From Bacillota bacterium (lineage in GTDB: Bacteria > Bacillota_I > Bacilli_A > RF39 > UBA660), in assembly GCA_015059445.1 (NCBI GenBank), contig SVAK01000003.1, positions 1 to 55,057 on the forward strand: a stretch of DNA of 55,057 bases, written 5' to 3'. The position numbers and the translations under genes were made by a program. Below, one piece after another: positions 35,635 through 43,692 of this stretch (position 1 is its first letter; each line of letters begins with the position of its first letter). The notes under the pieces are model-generated. The model did no database searches. It saw nothing but the letters and a program-made list of their open reading frames with translations, and had not been told where the DNA came from.

Positions 35635-35885
35635 TTAGCATATCTTTGAATATATTCATTATAAACTTTAGTTATTTTACTAAAGTTTTCTTTTGAATAA
35701 TTATTTTGATATCGTTCAATATTAAATAGTTTAGGATTTCCTAAGAAAGTTCTATAATTCTTTTTCACAAAGTCATATGTAAAATTTAATTCTCCTTCAG
35801 AAAGTTGGATATTTTTACTGATAGCAAAGTTATTAATATCTTCTTTAGTCATTCTTAAAATATATCTTTCTATTATATTAAACAT
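35625..35885 (-). CDS. DUF2624 (YqfT-like) small protein
   Basis: An 86-residue all-helical protein. The pattern of a helix pair with TKEDINNFAISKNIQLSEGE and KNYRTFLGNPKLFNIERYQ resembles DUF2624. In Bacillus subtilis the YqfT protein of this family lies next to nfo (yqfS), and here it is the immediate, convergent neighbour of nfo, which strengthens the call. Function is unknown. The reverse orientation and the overlap with the nfo 3' end differ from the Bacillus arrangement as I remember it. Confidence 0.6.
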   Translation of the reverse strand: MFNIIERYILRMTKEDINNFAISKNIQLSEGELNFTYDFVKKNYRTFLGNPKLFNIERYQNNYSKENFSKITKVYNEYIQRYANYL

Positions 35886-35967
35886 AAAATCACCTATTAA
35901 TAATGTATGATAAATTTATAAAATGAATACTAAACTTTTTGTATACCATACTAATAATGGTGGAATT

Positions 35968-37911
35968 ATGTCAAAAAAAAGTATAATACTAGGAATGTTT
36001 TTTATAATCATCTTAATAAGATTGTTCTATTTAAATATAATTGATGGCGATAAATATAAAACTTTATTAGACAAAAAAGTTAATAATTATGTTTATGGGG
36101 AGACCGCGCCAAGAGGAAGAATACTTGATAGAAATGGTGTAATTTTAGTAGATAACATTGGAGTAAAAACAGTATTTTATAGTAAATTAGGAGGAATTAG
36201 TACAGATGAAGAAATAAACATAGCATATCAACTAGCTAATATACTAGATATTGAAGTTAATGAAGGTAGTTTAAAAACTTTTTGGCTTTTAAAGAATGAT
36301 AATGGAAAGTCTTTAATAACAGAAGAAGAATATGACTTATATGAAAGAAGAAAGTTAACAAATAATGATCTTAAAAATTTAAAGTATGGAAGAATAACTG
36401 ATGAGCATATTCAGATGTTGAATGATTTAGATAAAAAAAGTGCTACTATATATGAACTTATGAATAAAGGTTATTCTTATGAAAAAAAAGTTATAGTAAA
36501 AGAAATATCAGATGAAGAATATAGTAAAATAGTTGATGCTAATATAAAAGGAGTTACAACAGAACTCACTTGGGATAGAGTTTATAATTATGGAGATACC
36601 TTGAAAGATATTTATGGAACATTAGGAAATATCCCCGAAGAAAAGAAGAGCGAATACTTAGAAAAAGGTTATGAACTTAATGATATAGTAGGATTAAGTT
36701 ATCTAGAACTTCAATATGAAGAATATTTAAAAGGTGAAAAGGATTTATATAAAGTTAATAAAGATAATACTTTAACTTTGATAGAAGAGGGAAAAAGAGG
36801 AAATGATTTAGTATTGTCAATTGACATTGAAGTTCAACTTAAGTTAGAAGAAGTAATTAGAGAAAATATTGTTAAAGCAAAAAAAAGAGATAATACAGAC
36901 TACTTTAGTGAAACTTATGCGATTATTGGTGATCCTAACACTGGAGAAATAATTGCCATGAGTGGTCAAAAATTAATAAGTGATATAGCAACATCCAAAT
37001 TTAAAAACATTAATACTAATCTAATTAATACATCATATACTGTTGGTTCAGTTGTAAAAATGGGGACTATTAGTACAGGCTATAAATATGGAGTAATTGA
37101 TATAGGCAGCAGTGTTACGGACAGCTGTATTAAATTGTATCAAGTTCCAATTAAATGTAGTTATAAAAGTTTAGGTAGAATTAACGATTTGACTGCTATT
37201 AGTAAAAGCAGTAATTATTATCAATTTAAAATTGCCATTGGTTTAACAAATAATAACTATAAATATAATATGAAACTTGATACAACTAAAGCAGATTTTG
37301 AAAAATTTAGGAATGTATTTAGAGAATATGGTTTAGGGATGATTACAGGAATAGATTTGCCAAACGAAACCACAGGAATAATCGGTAGTTTAACACAAAG
37401 TGATTTGCTACTTAATTTAAGTATTGGTCAGTATGATACATATACACCTATTGAGTTGTTTCAATATGTTAATACCATCGCGAATAGTGGGTTAAAAAGA
37501 AGTCCGCAATTAATGAAAGAAATTAATTACAATGATAAAATAATAGCGAGTAACAATTATAAGATTATTAGTAAAGTTAATTTAGATGATAAATATTTGA
37601 CAAGAATTAAAGAAGCAATGCATTTAGCTACAACAAGTGGTACAGCTAGGAATTATATAAATAGCAAATATAATCCAGCAGGAAAAACGGGGACAAGCGA
37701 AACTTTTATAGATACAAATAACGATGGAGTAATGGATACAAAAACAACTTCAATTGCTTTTGTTGGGTTTGCGCCCTTTGATGAACCAGAATATAGTATA
37801 GTGGTTTTATCCCCGAATATTTATGTTTCGAAAGAATATGAATATAGTAAAGTATACATAACTAGGTATATTTCCCGTGATATTACTAACTTTCTATTTG
37901 AAAATCAATAA
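35968..37911 (+). CDS. Class B penicillin-binding protein (transpeptidase)
   Basis: A 647-residue peptidoglycan D,D-transpeptidase with one N-terminal membrane helix (IILGMFFIIILIRLFYLNII) and the pedestal/dimerisation domain beginning APRGRILDRNGVILVDN. The penicillin-binding domain has SVVK with the catalytic serine near residue 361 (TVGSVVKMG), the SxN motif in KSSNYY, and KTGT in PAGKTGTSE. Its size fits PBP2/SpoVD-like proteins used in elongation, division or sporulation; which one cannot be decided. The ATG at 35968 is preferred (GGTGGA upstream); an ATG at 35923 would add 15 residues of unlikely sequence. Confidence 0.85.
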   Translation: MSKKSIILGMFFIIILIRLFYLNIIDGDKYKTLLDKKVNNYVYGETAPRGRILDRNGVILVDNIGVKTVFYSKLGGISTDEEINIAYQLANILDIEVNEGSLKTFWLLKNDNGKSLITEEEYDLYERRKLTNNDLKNLKYGRITDEHIQMLNDLDKKSATIYELMNKGYSYEKKVIVKEISDEEYSKIVDANIKGVTTELTWDRVYNYGDTLKDIYGTLGNIPEEKKSEYLEKGYELNDIVGLSYLELQYEEYLKGEKDLYKVNKDNTLTLIEEGKRGNDLVLSIDIEVQLKLEEVIRENIVKAKKRDNTDYFSETYAIIGDPNTGEIIAMSGQKLISDIATSKFKNINTNLINTSYTVGSVVKMGTISTGYKYGVIDIGSSVTDSCIKLYQVPIKCSYKSLGRINDLTAISKSSNYYQFKIAIGLTNNNYKYNMKLDTTKADFEKFRNVFREYGLGMITGIDLPNETTGIIGSLTQSDLLLNLSIGQYDTYTPIELFQYVNTIANSGLKRSPQLMKEINYNDKIIASNNYKIISKVNLDDKYLTRIKEAMHLATTSGTARNYINSKYNPAGKTGTSETFIDTNNDGVMDTKTTSIAFVGFAPFDEPEYSIVVLSPNIYVSKEYEYSKVYITRYISRDITNFLFENQ

Positions 37912-37925
37912 AAGTTTGATATAAT
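37898..37925 (+). promoter_or_regulatory. Promoter of rpmG-efp
   Basis: TTGAAA (37898-37903), a 16-base spacer and extended -10 TGaTATAAT (hexamer 37920-37925), overlapping the end of the PBP gene. Confidence 0.7.
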
Positions 37926-37955
37926 ATGGTGGTATTAGGTGAGGAGGATTTTAAT

Positions 37956-38120
37956 ATGGCTAAAAATGAAAATCGTAATTATGTTAATATGAGATGTACT
38001 GAATGTGGTAATGAATTACGTCCAACTAGTAAAAACAAGAAAAATAATCCTGAACGTTTAGAAATCAAAAAATATTGCTCTAAATGTCGTAAAAACGTTG
38101 TAGCAAAAGAAAAAAAATAA
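37956..38120 (+). CDS. rpmG: Ribosomal protein L33 (zinc-binding form)
   Basis: A 54-residue 50S subunit protein. Two CxxC pairs at residues 14/17 (RCTECGN) and 41/44 (YCSKCRK) show it is the C+ zinc-ribbon type, which Bacillota often pair with a zinc-free paralogue under zinc limitation. The start at 37956 follows GAGGAGG at 37941-37947; the longer frame from 37926 covers the ribosome site itself. A promoter just upstream and a short gap to efp suggest co-transcription. Confidence 0.93.
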   Translation: MAKNENRNYVNMRCTECGNELRPTSKNKKNNPERLEIKKYCSKCRKNVVAKEKK

Positions 38121-38156
38121 TAGTAGCAAGAAATTTTAAGAAAGGAGTATTCATAA

Positions 38157-38717
38157 ATGAATATTAATATAAATGATATCAAAAATGGTATGACTGTTAT
38201 TATTGATGGTAACTTATGTTTAATCCAAGAATTTCAACATGTTAAACCAGGAAAAGGCCCAGCGTTTGTTAGAATTAAGTTAAAGAATTTAAGAACAGGT
38301 TCAATAGTTGAACAAACATTTAATACTAACATTAAAATAACTAGAGCACATATTGATAAAAATGGTGTTCAATATTTGTATGCTAGTGGTGATAATTTTG
38401 TATTTATGAATAATGAAACTTATGAACAAATCGAAGTTCCACGTAGTGTTTTAGGTGATGATGCAGATTACATTAAAGAAGGAATTGAAATTACTATTGA
38501 TTTCTATGAAGGTGAAATTATCGGAATAACACTTCCAGAAAAAGTTGAATATAAAATAATAGAAACAACTGAAGCTGTAAAAGGTAATACTGCAACAAAT
38601 GCTCAAAAAGATGCTAAAATTGAAACAGGAAAACTTATAAAAGTTCCATTATTTATAAGTGAAGGAGAAACTATTTTAGTTTCAACTAAAGATGGAAAAT
38701 ATGCTGGAAGAGCTTAA
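38157..38717 (+). CDS. efp: Elongation factor P
   Basis: A 186-residue, three-domain translation factor that relieves stalling at polyproline. The N-terminal KOW domain carries the loop HVKPGKGPAF with the functional lysine at position 33, and the two OB domains follow (VEYKIIETTEAVKGNT and the C-terminal KVPLFISEGETILVSTKDGKYAGRA). The PGKGPA loop is of the Bacillus type, in which a lysine rather than arginine is at the tip. Ribosome site AGAAAGGAG is 9 bases before the ATG. Confidence 0.96.
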   Translation: MNININDIKNGMTVIIDGNLCLIQEFQHVKPGKGPAFVRIKLKNLRTGSIVEQTFNTNIKITRAHIDKNGVQYLYASGDNFVFMNNETYEQIEVPRSVLGDDADYIKEGIEITIDFYEGEIIGITLPEKVEYKIIETTEAVKGNTATNAQKDAKIETGKLIKVPLFISEGETILVSTKDGKYAGRA

Positions 38718-38735
38718 TTTATTAAGCTCTTTTAT
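38709..38735 (+). terminator. Terminator after efp
   Basis: AGAGCTTAA (38709-38717) pairs with TTAAGCTCT (38722-38730), followed by T-rich sequence. It overlaps the efp stop codon. Confidence 0.8.
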
Positions 38736-38736
38736 A

Positions 38737-38765
38737 TTGACAAAAAAATGATGTTAGCGTATAAT
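38737..38765 (+). promoter_or_regulatory. Perfect consensus sigma-A promoter of an RNA gene
   Basis: TTGACA (38737-38742), exactly 17 bases, TATAAT (38760-38765). No start codon with a ribosome site follows; instead a structured RNA region and a terminator do. Confidence 0.88.
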
Positions 38766-38771
38766 TAAGTT

Positions 38772-39068
38772 ACTTAGTAATGATAATATAATTAGTAGTC
38801 ATATCTAGTAGTTATTATCAAAAAATAGTAATGTTGATATGTGTGAAAGTTATATTTTAAAAAGTAAAATAAGTTATGTAATAATAATCTTATCTGCGCT
38901 AAGTAAAGACAATTGTTTATTGAGAAAGAAAACTCGAAAGATAAGCGATTCACACCAAATACTGATAATATTTGGTTAGTATTTAAAATTATGGAGAGTA
39001 ATTTTAAATGATGTGATGAGTTATTTAAACTAGGAATAACTATTTTATCAGAATAGTTATTTTTTTTA
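38772..39068 (+). ncRNA. Structured non-coding RNA of unknown class (about 300 nt)
   Basis: The region runs from the consensus promoter to a strong terminator with no ORF. It contains a series of perfect helices: TGATAATA/TATTATCA (38781-38788 with 38813-38820); TATTTTA/TAAAATA (38853-38859 with 38865-38871); GTGTGAA/TTCACAC (38841-38847 with 38949-38955) enclosing AATCTTATC (38886-38894) with GATAA..GATT (38940-38950); ACCAAATA/TATTTGGT (38954-38961 with 38969-38976); and an 11-bp stem ATTTAAAATTA/TAATTTTAAAT (38981-38991 with 38999-39009). I see none of the signatures of RNase P RNA, tmRNA, SRP RNA or common riboswitches. 6S RNA or another regulatory RNA cannot be excluded. The next gene has its own promoter after the terminator, so this is probably an independent RNA gene. 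Confidence 0.6.
39035..39068 (+). terminator. Terminator of the RNA gene, with an alternative upstream pairing
   Basis: AATAACTATT (39035-39044) pairs with AATAGTTATT (39052-39061), followed by eight T. The left arm can instead pair with AGTTATT at 39019-39025, as in attenuators. Confidence 0.85.
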
Positions 39069-39087
39069 CGATTTGTTCGCTTTTTTC

Positions 39088-39116
39088 TTGACCTAAAGTA
39101 TTCTATGTAGTATTAT
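39088..39116 (+). promoter_or_regulatory. Promoter of the 39141 gene
   Basis: TTGACC (39088-39093), a 17-base spacer and TATTAT (39111-39116), 25 bases before the start. Confidence 0.7.
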
Positions 39117-39140
39117 TTATTTAAATAGAGAGTGAATAAT

Positions 39141-39497
39141 ATGAGTAATAACAGAGAAATTTTAAAATATTGTCCAAATTATTATAATATTGTTAATTTT
39201 GATTTTCAGGAAAATGATTTAATTAGTGAAAAATTAGTTAATATATATAAAAGTTATGTTTTTTCGATTAGTATTCAGAGTGATGAAGAAATAGAAAAAG
39301 TTCAAGAATTAGATAGGGCTTTAAGCAATTATATTGCAGACTATTTGTTTAGAAGTACATTACAAAAAGAAATTGTTACAGTAAGAGTTAAAAGGGATAA
39401 CAATATTATTCGTAATTTAGTAGATATAATTATAAAAATATTTTCTAATTATGAGGAATATACAACTAGAAAAATATATATTAGTAAATGGATTTAA
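39141..39497 (+). CDS. Hypothetical protein
   Basis: A 118-residue soluble, mixed acidic and basic protein, probably mostly helical (ESLVNIYKSYVFSI-like and DEEIEKVQELDRALSNYIADYL segments). I do not recognise the family and see no catalytic motif or membrane segment. The ATG at 39141 lies 6 bases after GAGAGTG. It has its own promoter and terminator, directly after the structured RNA at 38772-39068; read-through of that RNA's terminator would also transcribe it. Confidence 0.6.
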   Translation: MSNNREILKYCPNYYNIVNFDFQENDLISEKLVNIYKSYVFSISIQSDEEIEKVQELDRALSNYIADYLFRSTLQKEIVTVRVKRDNNIIRNLVDIIIKIFSNYEEYTTRKIYISKWI

Positions 39498-39504
39498 TAA
39501 AAGT

Positions 39505-39541
39505 AAAACCAGTGTTAATTTTTAACGCTGGTTTTATTTTT
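39505..39541. terminator. Bidirectional terminator between the 39141 gene and gerAB
   Basis: AAAACCAGTGTTAA and TTAACGCTGGTTTT form a long stem (one G-T wobble), with A- and T-rich flanks on both strands. The gerAB stop codon lies within it. Confidence 0.85.
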
Positions 39542-40540
39542 ATATTTTAAATATATTAATAAACTTAGGAAAATTATAAAGAATATAAATAATGATATAG
39601 GATAGATATATACTATATTAATAATATAGACATAATTGCCTCCAATTAGTAAAGAAGATACTATTAAAATAATAAATATTAATAAGTAAAAATAAATTAA
39701 ATTATATTTTTTTGGCAAAGCATTTTTTAAATTATTTGTTAAGGTTGCTAACATAATAAATAAATCAAAATACCATATGAAAGCTGATATATTTTCAATG
39801 TTTTCAATAAAATTAAGAATTTTTATTTGTCTTAAAACCGTATATTCTGGGAAACTATATATTTTAAGTAATGGCTCTCCCATTGCAATAACTGTAAAGA
39901 AAATAATTGTAAATATTGTTAATGATGATAATAAATAATCTTTTATTGTATTTTTAAAATCATTGGAATAGTTTATCGTGATGATTTGAGGAATACTTGT
40001 TAATGATGCATAAATTAATGCGCACTCAATAATATTATTTGTTCCATTAGTAAACACTGGAATTAAATTATTAAAATCTAAGTATCCAGTTAAGGATATA
40101 GCAAAAAATAAGATAATAATTAAACTGAAAATACATAACAGTTTGCTCAGATTTTCTATATTACTTTTACCTTTAAAAGTAATATAAATGGCTAATATTA
40201 AGAAAGGAATATTGACTAGTATTTTAGGAGTAGTGGTTAGATAAAATGAATTTACAAACAAAGGTAATAACATTAAGGTAATTATCATTAAGTATAAGTA
40301 AAATAAGATTAAAATGATAATATATATTTTTCCTAAAAAGGTATTTTTTAAATTATCTTCTAAAGAATTATTATTTAATTGCTGTTTTATTTTATTATAT
40401 ATATAAAGTATTATTAAACCGAGTAGGGTACCAAGTAGAATTGATATCCATGCATCTTTTCCAGCGTTTTGAAATATCAAGAAAAATCCTATTCCAAACA
40501 TTGATGACCTGGCAATAAAATAAGTTAATTTATTTGTCAT
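39515..40540 (-). CDS. gerAB: Spore germination permease GerAB-like
   Basis: A 341-residue integral membrane protein with about ten helices, of the amino acid-permease-like GerAB/GerKB family. It opens TNKLTYFIARSSMFGIGFFLIFQNAG and has a conserved inner region around YSFPEYTVLRQIKILNFIENIENISAFIWY. In endospores it binds germinants in the inner membrane as part of the GerA complex. It is the last gene of the gerAA-gerAC-gerAB operon and overlaps gerAC by 11 bases. It is slightly shorter than the usual 360 residues. Confidence 0.85.
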   Translation of the reverse strand: MTNKLTYFIARSSMFGIGFFLIFQNAGKDAWISILLGTLLGLIILYIYNKIKQQLNNNSLEDNLKNTFLGKIYIIILILFYLYLMIITLMLLPLFVNSFYLTTTPKILVNIPFLILAIYITFKGKSNIENLSKLLCIFSLIIILFFAISLTGYLDFNNLIPVFTNGTNNIIECALIYASLTSIPQIITINYSNDFKNTIKDYLLSSLTIFTIIFFTVIAMGEPLLKIYSFPEYTVLRQIKILNFIENIENISAFIWYFDLFIMLATLTNNLKNALPKKYNLIYFYLLIFIILIVSSLLIGGNYVYIINIVYIYPISLFIFFIIFLSLLIYLKYKNKTSVKN

Positions 40541-41606
40541 TTTTCACCTCGAATATAAATCCTTTTGTATTAACTTTTAAGTTAACTTTGACTTCAATAT
40601 CAGCATGTTTCCAGAGTTCTTTATTTTCTTTCCGAGTTTTTTTGTAATAAATTTCTTGAAAGCCTAAAATATCACTTTCATTAGCTTGAAGTAACTCAAC
40701 AAAGTTTTTAATATCTTTTTCAATTAATATTCCAAAATCTTTATTTAATTTTTGATAAGCATCATTTTTTGTTAAATCAAAATTAGCATTATTTTCGATT
40801 ACTTTTCCTTCAAGATTGGTGTTGATAATAATTTTATTACTATTGACATCAATTGAAGTATCACTGCTAGTAATACTAATTGTGACATTTTTGTTATCAT
40901 ACTTTTTATCAAATTCCATTGCTGTAATATTTTTAGTTAACATGTTGAATAGAGCAGAATCTTGTTTACTTAAAGTTGTTTGGTAATTATATTTTTTTAA
41001 TATATATGAATTATCAATAGCTATTTGTTTATCTTTAATACTAACAGTATTTAAAATAACGTCATAATTATCACTAATTAATTTGGCTACTATTTGTTTA
41101 AAAGTTTCGCCAATTACTAAATTATTATTATATTTTTCGTTATCTATTAAATTAACTATAACTTCACTAACAACTGGATGATTTTCACTATTATTTTTAA
41201 GTACTTCTTCTGGAGATATTCCATTTGCAACAACCACTTTAAATTCGCTTCTGATATTTGTATCTCTTAATATATAGTCTGTTATTTCATTAAAATGACC
41301 ATTAATTATTTGTTCACTAATTACAACAACCTTTAAATGCGCAAAATAAGCTTTTTTGCTAACCATATAATTAGTATTAATAAATGCTTCACTTATTGAT
41401 TTGCCAGAACCAGAAACCGTATAACTTAAAAGTGCTGTGTTTTCTTCTGTTTTGGTATCACTTAATATTTCATAAGTTAAATAAAAGTTGTCATCTTTGT
41501 AATCAATCCCAACTCCAGTTATAATTGCTAAATCGTCAAGTTCAATATTGTCATAACATCCAGTAAGTAAAAAAATAAAACTAAGTAATATTAATATTTT
41601 TTTCAT
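40530..41606 (-). CDS. gerAC: Spore germination lipoprotein GerAC-like
   Basis: A 358-residue Ger(x)C family lipoprotein. The signal peptide ends in the lipobox FLLTGC with Cys17 as the lipidated residue, followed by YDNIELDDLAIITGVGIDY, the family's typical opening. Later landmarks are ISEAFINTNYMVSKKAYFAHLKVVVISE and NIRSEFKVVVANG, and the C-terminal domain ends near VKVNLKVNTKGFIFEV. It is the lipid-anchored subunit of the germinant receptor on the outside of the spore inner membrane. Its ATG overlaps the gerAA stop as ATGA. Confidence 0.9.
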   Translation of the reverse strand: MKKILILLSFIFLLTGCYDNIELDDLAIITGVGIDYKDDNFYLTYEILSDTKTEENTALLSYTVSGSGKSISEAFINTNYMVSKKAYFAHLKVVVISEQIINGHFNEITDYILRDTNIRSEFKVVVANGISPEEVLKNNSENHPVVSEVIVNLIDNEKYNNNLVIGETFKQIVAKLISDNYDVILNTVSIKDKQIAIDNSYILKKYNYQTTLSKQDSALFNMLTKNITAMEFDKKYDNKNVTISITSSDTSIDVNSNKIIINTNLEGKVIENNANFDLTKNDAYQKLNKDFGILIEKDIKNFVELLQANESDILGFQEIYYKKTRKENKELWKHADIEVKVNLKVNTKGFIFEVKNDK

Positions 41607-43015
41607 TGGAATCTTCCCCTTGTTAGATTTTTTTTAGTAATTAAGTTGCTTCTTTCAGTGTTATTTTTGTCTCGTTTTTTTAAGAAAGTCTTAAAGAAAT
41701 AATCTTTATTAAATGGGGCAATTGGAGCAAAATACGGAGAATCTAAAGATTTTAATGATATAACATTTATTAAGAATAACATTAGACATAAGAAGATACC
41801 ATATAAGCCAAAAATTGCTGCAAAGAATAAAAATATGTAACGATAATATCTTAGGGCATTTCCTATTTCAACAGAAGTAAAAATTAAGCTAGAAATAAAA
41901 GTAAAAGATACAATAATTATCATAATGGGTGATACTATACCAGCATTAACAGCGGCCTCTCCAATAATTAAAGCTCCCAGAATAGAAACCGCTGATCCAA
42001 AATTAGACGGAAATCTTAAATCACTTTCTCTTAAAATATCACAAATAATTAAAAGAATTAAGAGTTCTACAATACTTGGAAAAGGTACACCCGCTCGCTG
42101 GGTACTAAAATTAATTAGTAAACTTGATGGTATAGTTTCTTGATTGTAATTAATGGTTGCTAGAAATATTGCTGGTGCAGTCATGGAAATAAAGAAAGCA
42201 AAAGCTCTTAATATTTTTAAGAAAGCTGCATTAATACTTTTAATATAATTATCGTTAGTAGGATTAATAAAATCGATTAAGAAAGATGGAAGAATAATAG
42301 CAAAAGGCGAAGTATCTACTAATATTATTATTTTCCCTTCTAGTAAAGAAGAACTGGCTAAATCCGGTCGTTCTGTTCTTCTAATTGTAGGAAAAACTGA
42401 TTTATTCTCTCCTTCAATATAATTTATAATTGTTCCTATATCAATGACTCCATCTACATCAATACCTTTAAGTTTTTCTTTAATTTTTTTAATATTTTTT
42501 TCTTCTGCTACATCTTCTAGATAATTGATGCTTATTTTTGTTTGAGATTTTCTTCCTAAAAATAATTCTTCAGTTTTTAAAGTTTTTGTTTTTAATCTTC
42601 TTTTAATAAGCCCTAAATTTGTTTGAATGTTTTCATTAAAAGCATCTTCAGCTCCAACTATTGAAGGCTCTCTAGTAGAAGTACCAATACTTCTGTTAAT
42701 TTCCCCTTTAACTTCTATGGCGATAATATTTTCATTGCTAATAATGATTGCAAATCCATTAGTTAAGTAAAATTCAATTTGATCATGTTTGGTAATATTG
42801 ATAGTATTAGGGCCCGGTATATTACTATTTAAGTTATTAGTATTATTATAATTAGTTAAATTTTTTAAAATAAAATCGTTAATTTTAATACTATCGCAAA
42901 TAGTTTCAATATATATGACGTATATTTTTTTTAACAAGTTAACTCGCACTTCTTTGATTTTTAAATCTGGAGTTTTTTTAAATTCATTTTTTATTCTTTC
43001 TACAATTTTATTCAT
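41603..43015 (-). CDS. gerAA: Spore germination protein GerAA-like
   Basis: A 470-residue GerA-family subunit. A hydrophilic N-terminal domain (residues 1-250) contains the conserved INRSIGTSTREPSIVGAEDAF-type junction, where GTSTREPS and the GPN..F helix are typical, followed by LGRKSQTKISINYLEDVA and FPTIRRTERPD; five or more membrane helices then fill residues 250-420. The C-terminus is basic. The family forms the main ligand-sensing and channel subunit of germinant receptors. The ATG at 43015 is preferred over the GTG at 43024. The gene order A-C-B differs from the A-B-C order of Bacillus gerA. TGA is used as stop. Confidence 0.88.
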   Translation of the reverse strand: MNKIVERIKNEFKKTPDLKIKEVRVNLLKKIYVIYIETICDSIKINDFILKNLTNYNNTNNLNSNIPGPNTINITKHDQIEFYLTNGFAIIISNENIIAIEVKGEINRSIGTSTREPSIVGAEDAFNENIQTNLGLIKRRLKTKTLKTEELFLGRKSQTKISINYLEDVAEEKNIKKIKEKLKGIDVDGVIDIGTIINYIEGENKSVFPTIRRTERPDLASSSLLEGKIIILVDTSPFAIILPSFLIDFINPTNDNYIKSINAAFLKILRAFAFFISMTAPAIFLATINYNQETIPSSLLINFSTQRAGVPFPSIVELLILLIICDILRESDLRFPSNFGSAVSILGALIIGEAAVNAGIVSPIMIIIVSFTFISSLIFTSVEIGNALRYYRYIFLFFAAIFGLYGIFLCLMLFLINVISLKSLDSPYFAPIAPFNKDYFFKTFLKKRDKNNTERSNLITKKNLTRGRFQ

Positions 43016-43090
43016 AATTATCACTAATCATATTATTGGCAACTTTTACCAAAACATACCTTAAAACATATAATATTTATAGGTGAATGT

Positions 43091-43654
43091 ATGAATTATT
43101 TATTGCTTGTCAACAGAGATAATGGATTAGGGAGAGGTTATATACCAGAAAATTTAGTAAAAGTAAAAATAAAAACTGGTGGAGGTAAAAAAATATATTT
43201 AGAAAAACAAACGTATAAACAAATAAAAAAGTTGATTAAAGATATAAATAAAAAATTTAAAACAGAAATTGTCATTGATTCTGGATATAGACCATATCTT
43301 TATCAAGAAAATTTGTTGAAAGATTTAATTAAGGAAAAAGGAAAAGAAGCTTATAAAAGCTTAGCCCGTCCGGGGTATTCAGAACACCAAAGCGGTTTAG
43401 CAGTTGATATAGGTTTTTATAACAAAGGAGTGTATGATGCAAAATATAATGTAAGTGATTATTTAGAAGAATTTAAATGGTTAGAAGAAAATGCTTATAA
43501 ATATGGTTTTATAATAAGATATCCTAAAGGAAAAGAAGAAGTAACAGGCTATATTTATGAGCCATGGCATTTAAGATATGTGGGTAAAAAAGCAGAGTTT
43601 TTAACAAAACATAATTTAACTTTAGAAGAATATTATGATATGTTTGTTCTTTAA
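43091..43654 (+). CDS. VanY-family D-alanyl-D-alanine carboxypeptidase
   Basis: A 187-residue zinc peptidase of the VanY/LAS group. The metal and catalytic motifs are complete: SEHQSGLAVDIG (SxHxxGxAxD) and the final EPWHLRYVG. The family trims the terminal D-Ala from peptidoglycan stem peptides. No signal peptide or membrane segment is visible: the start NYLLLVNRDNGLGRGY already belongs to the domain. Either the enzyme is cytoplasmic or it is released with spores or lysis. It lies divergently next to the gerA operon, which would fit a role in spore cortex or germination, but that is inference. Confidence 0.85.
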   Translation: MNYLLLVNRDNGLGRGYIPENLVKVKIKTGGGKKIYLEKQTYKQIKKLIKDINKKFKTEIVIDSGYRPYLYQENLLKDLIKEKGKEAYKSLARPGYSEHQSGLAVDIGFYNKGVYDAKYNVSDYLEEFKWLEENAYKYGFIIRYPKGKEEVTGYIYEPWHLRYVGKKAEFLTKHNLTLEEYYDMFVL

Positions 43655-43692
43655 ACTTTTTTTAACAAAGATTTTATGATATAGTAAGAAGT

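Noticed and set aside
38772-39068. RNase P RNA, tmRNA, SRP RNA or hammerhead ribozyme
   Set aside because: None of the conserved blocks (GAGGAAAGTCC-like, tRNA-like ends with a TTCGA arm, GGAAGCAGC-like SRP apex, CTGATGA with GAAA in register) could be found. The GTGATGAG near 39013 is not in a hammerhead context.
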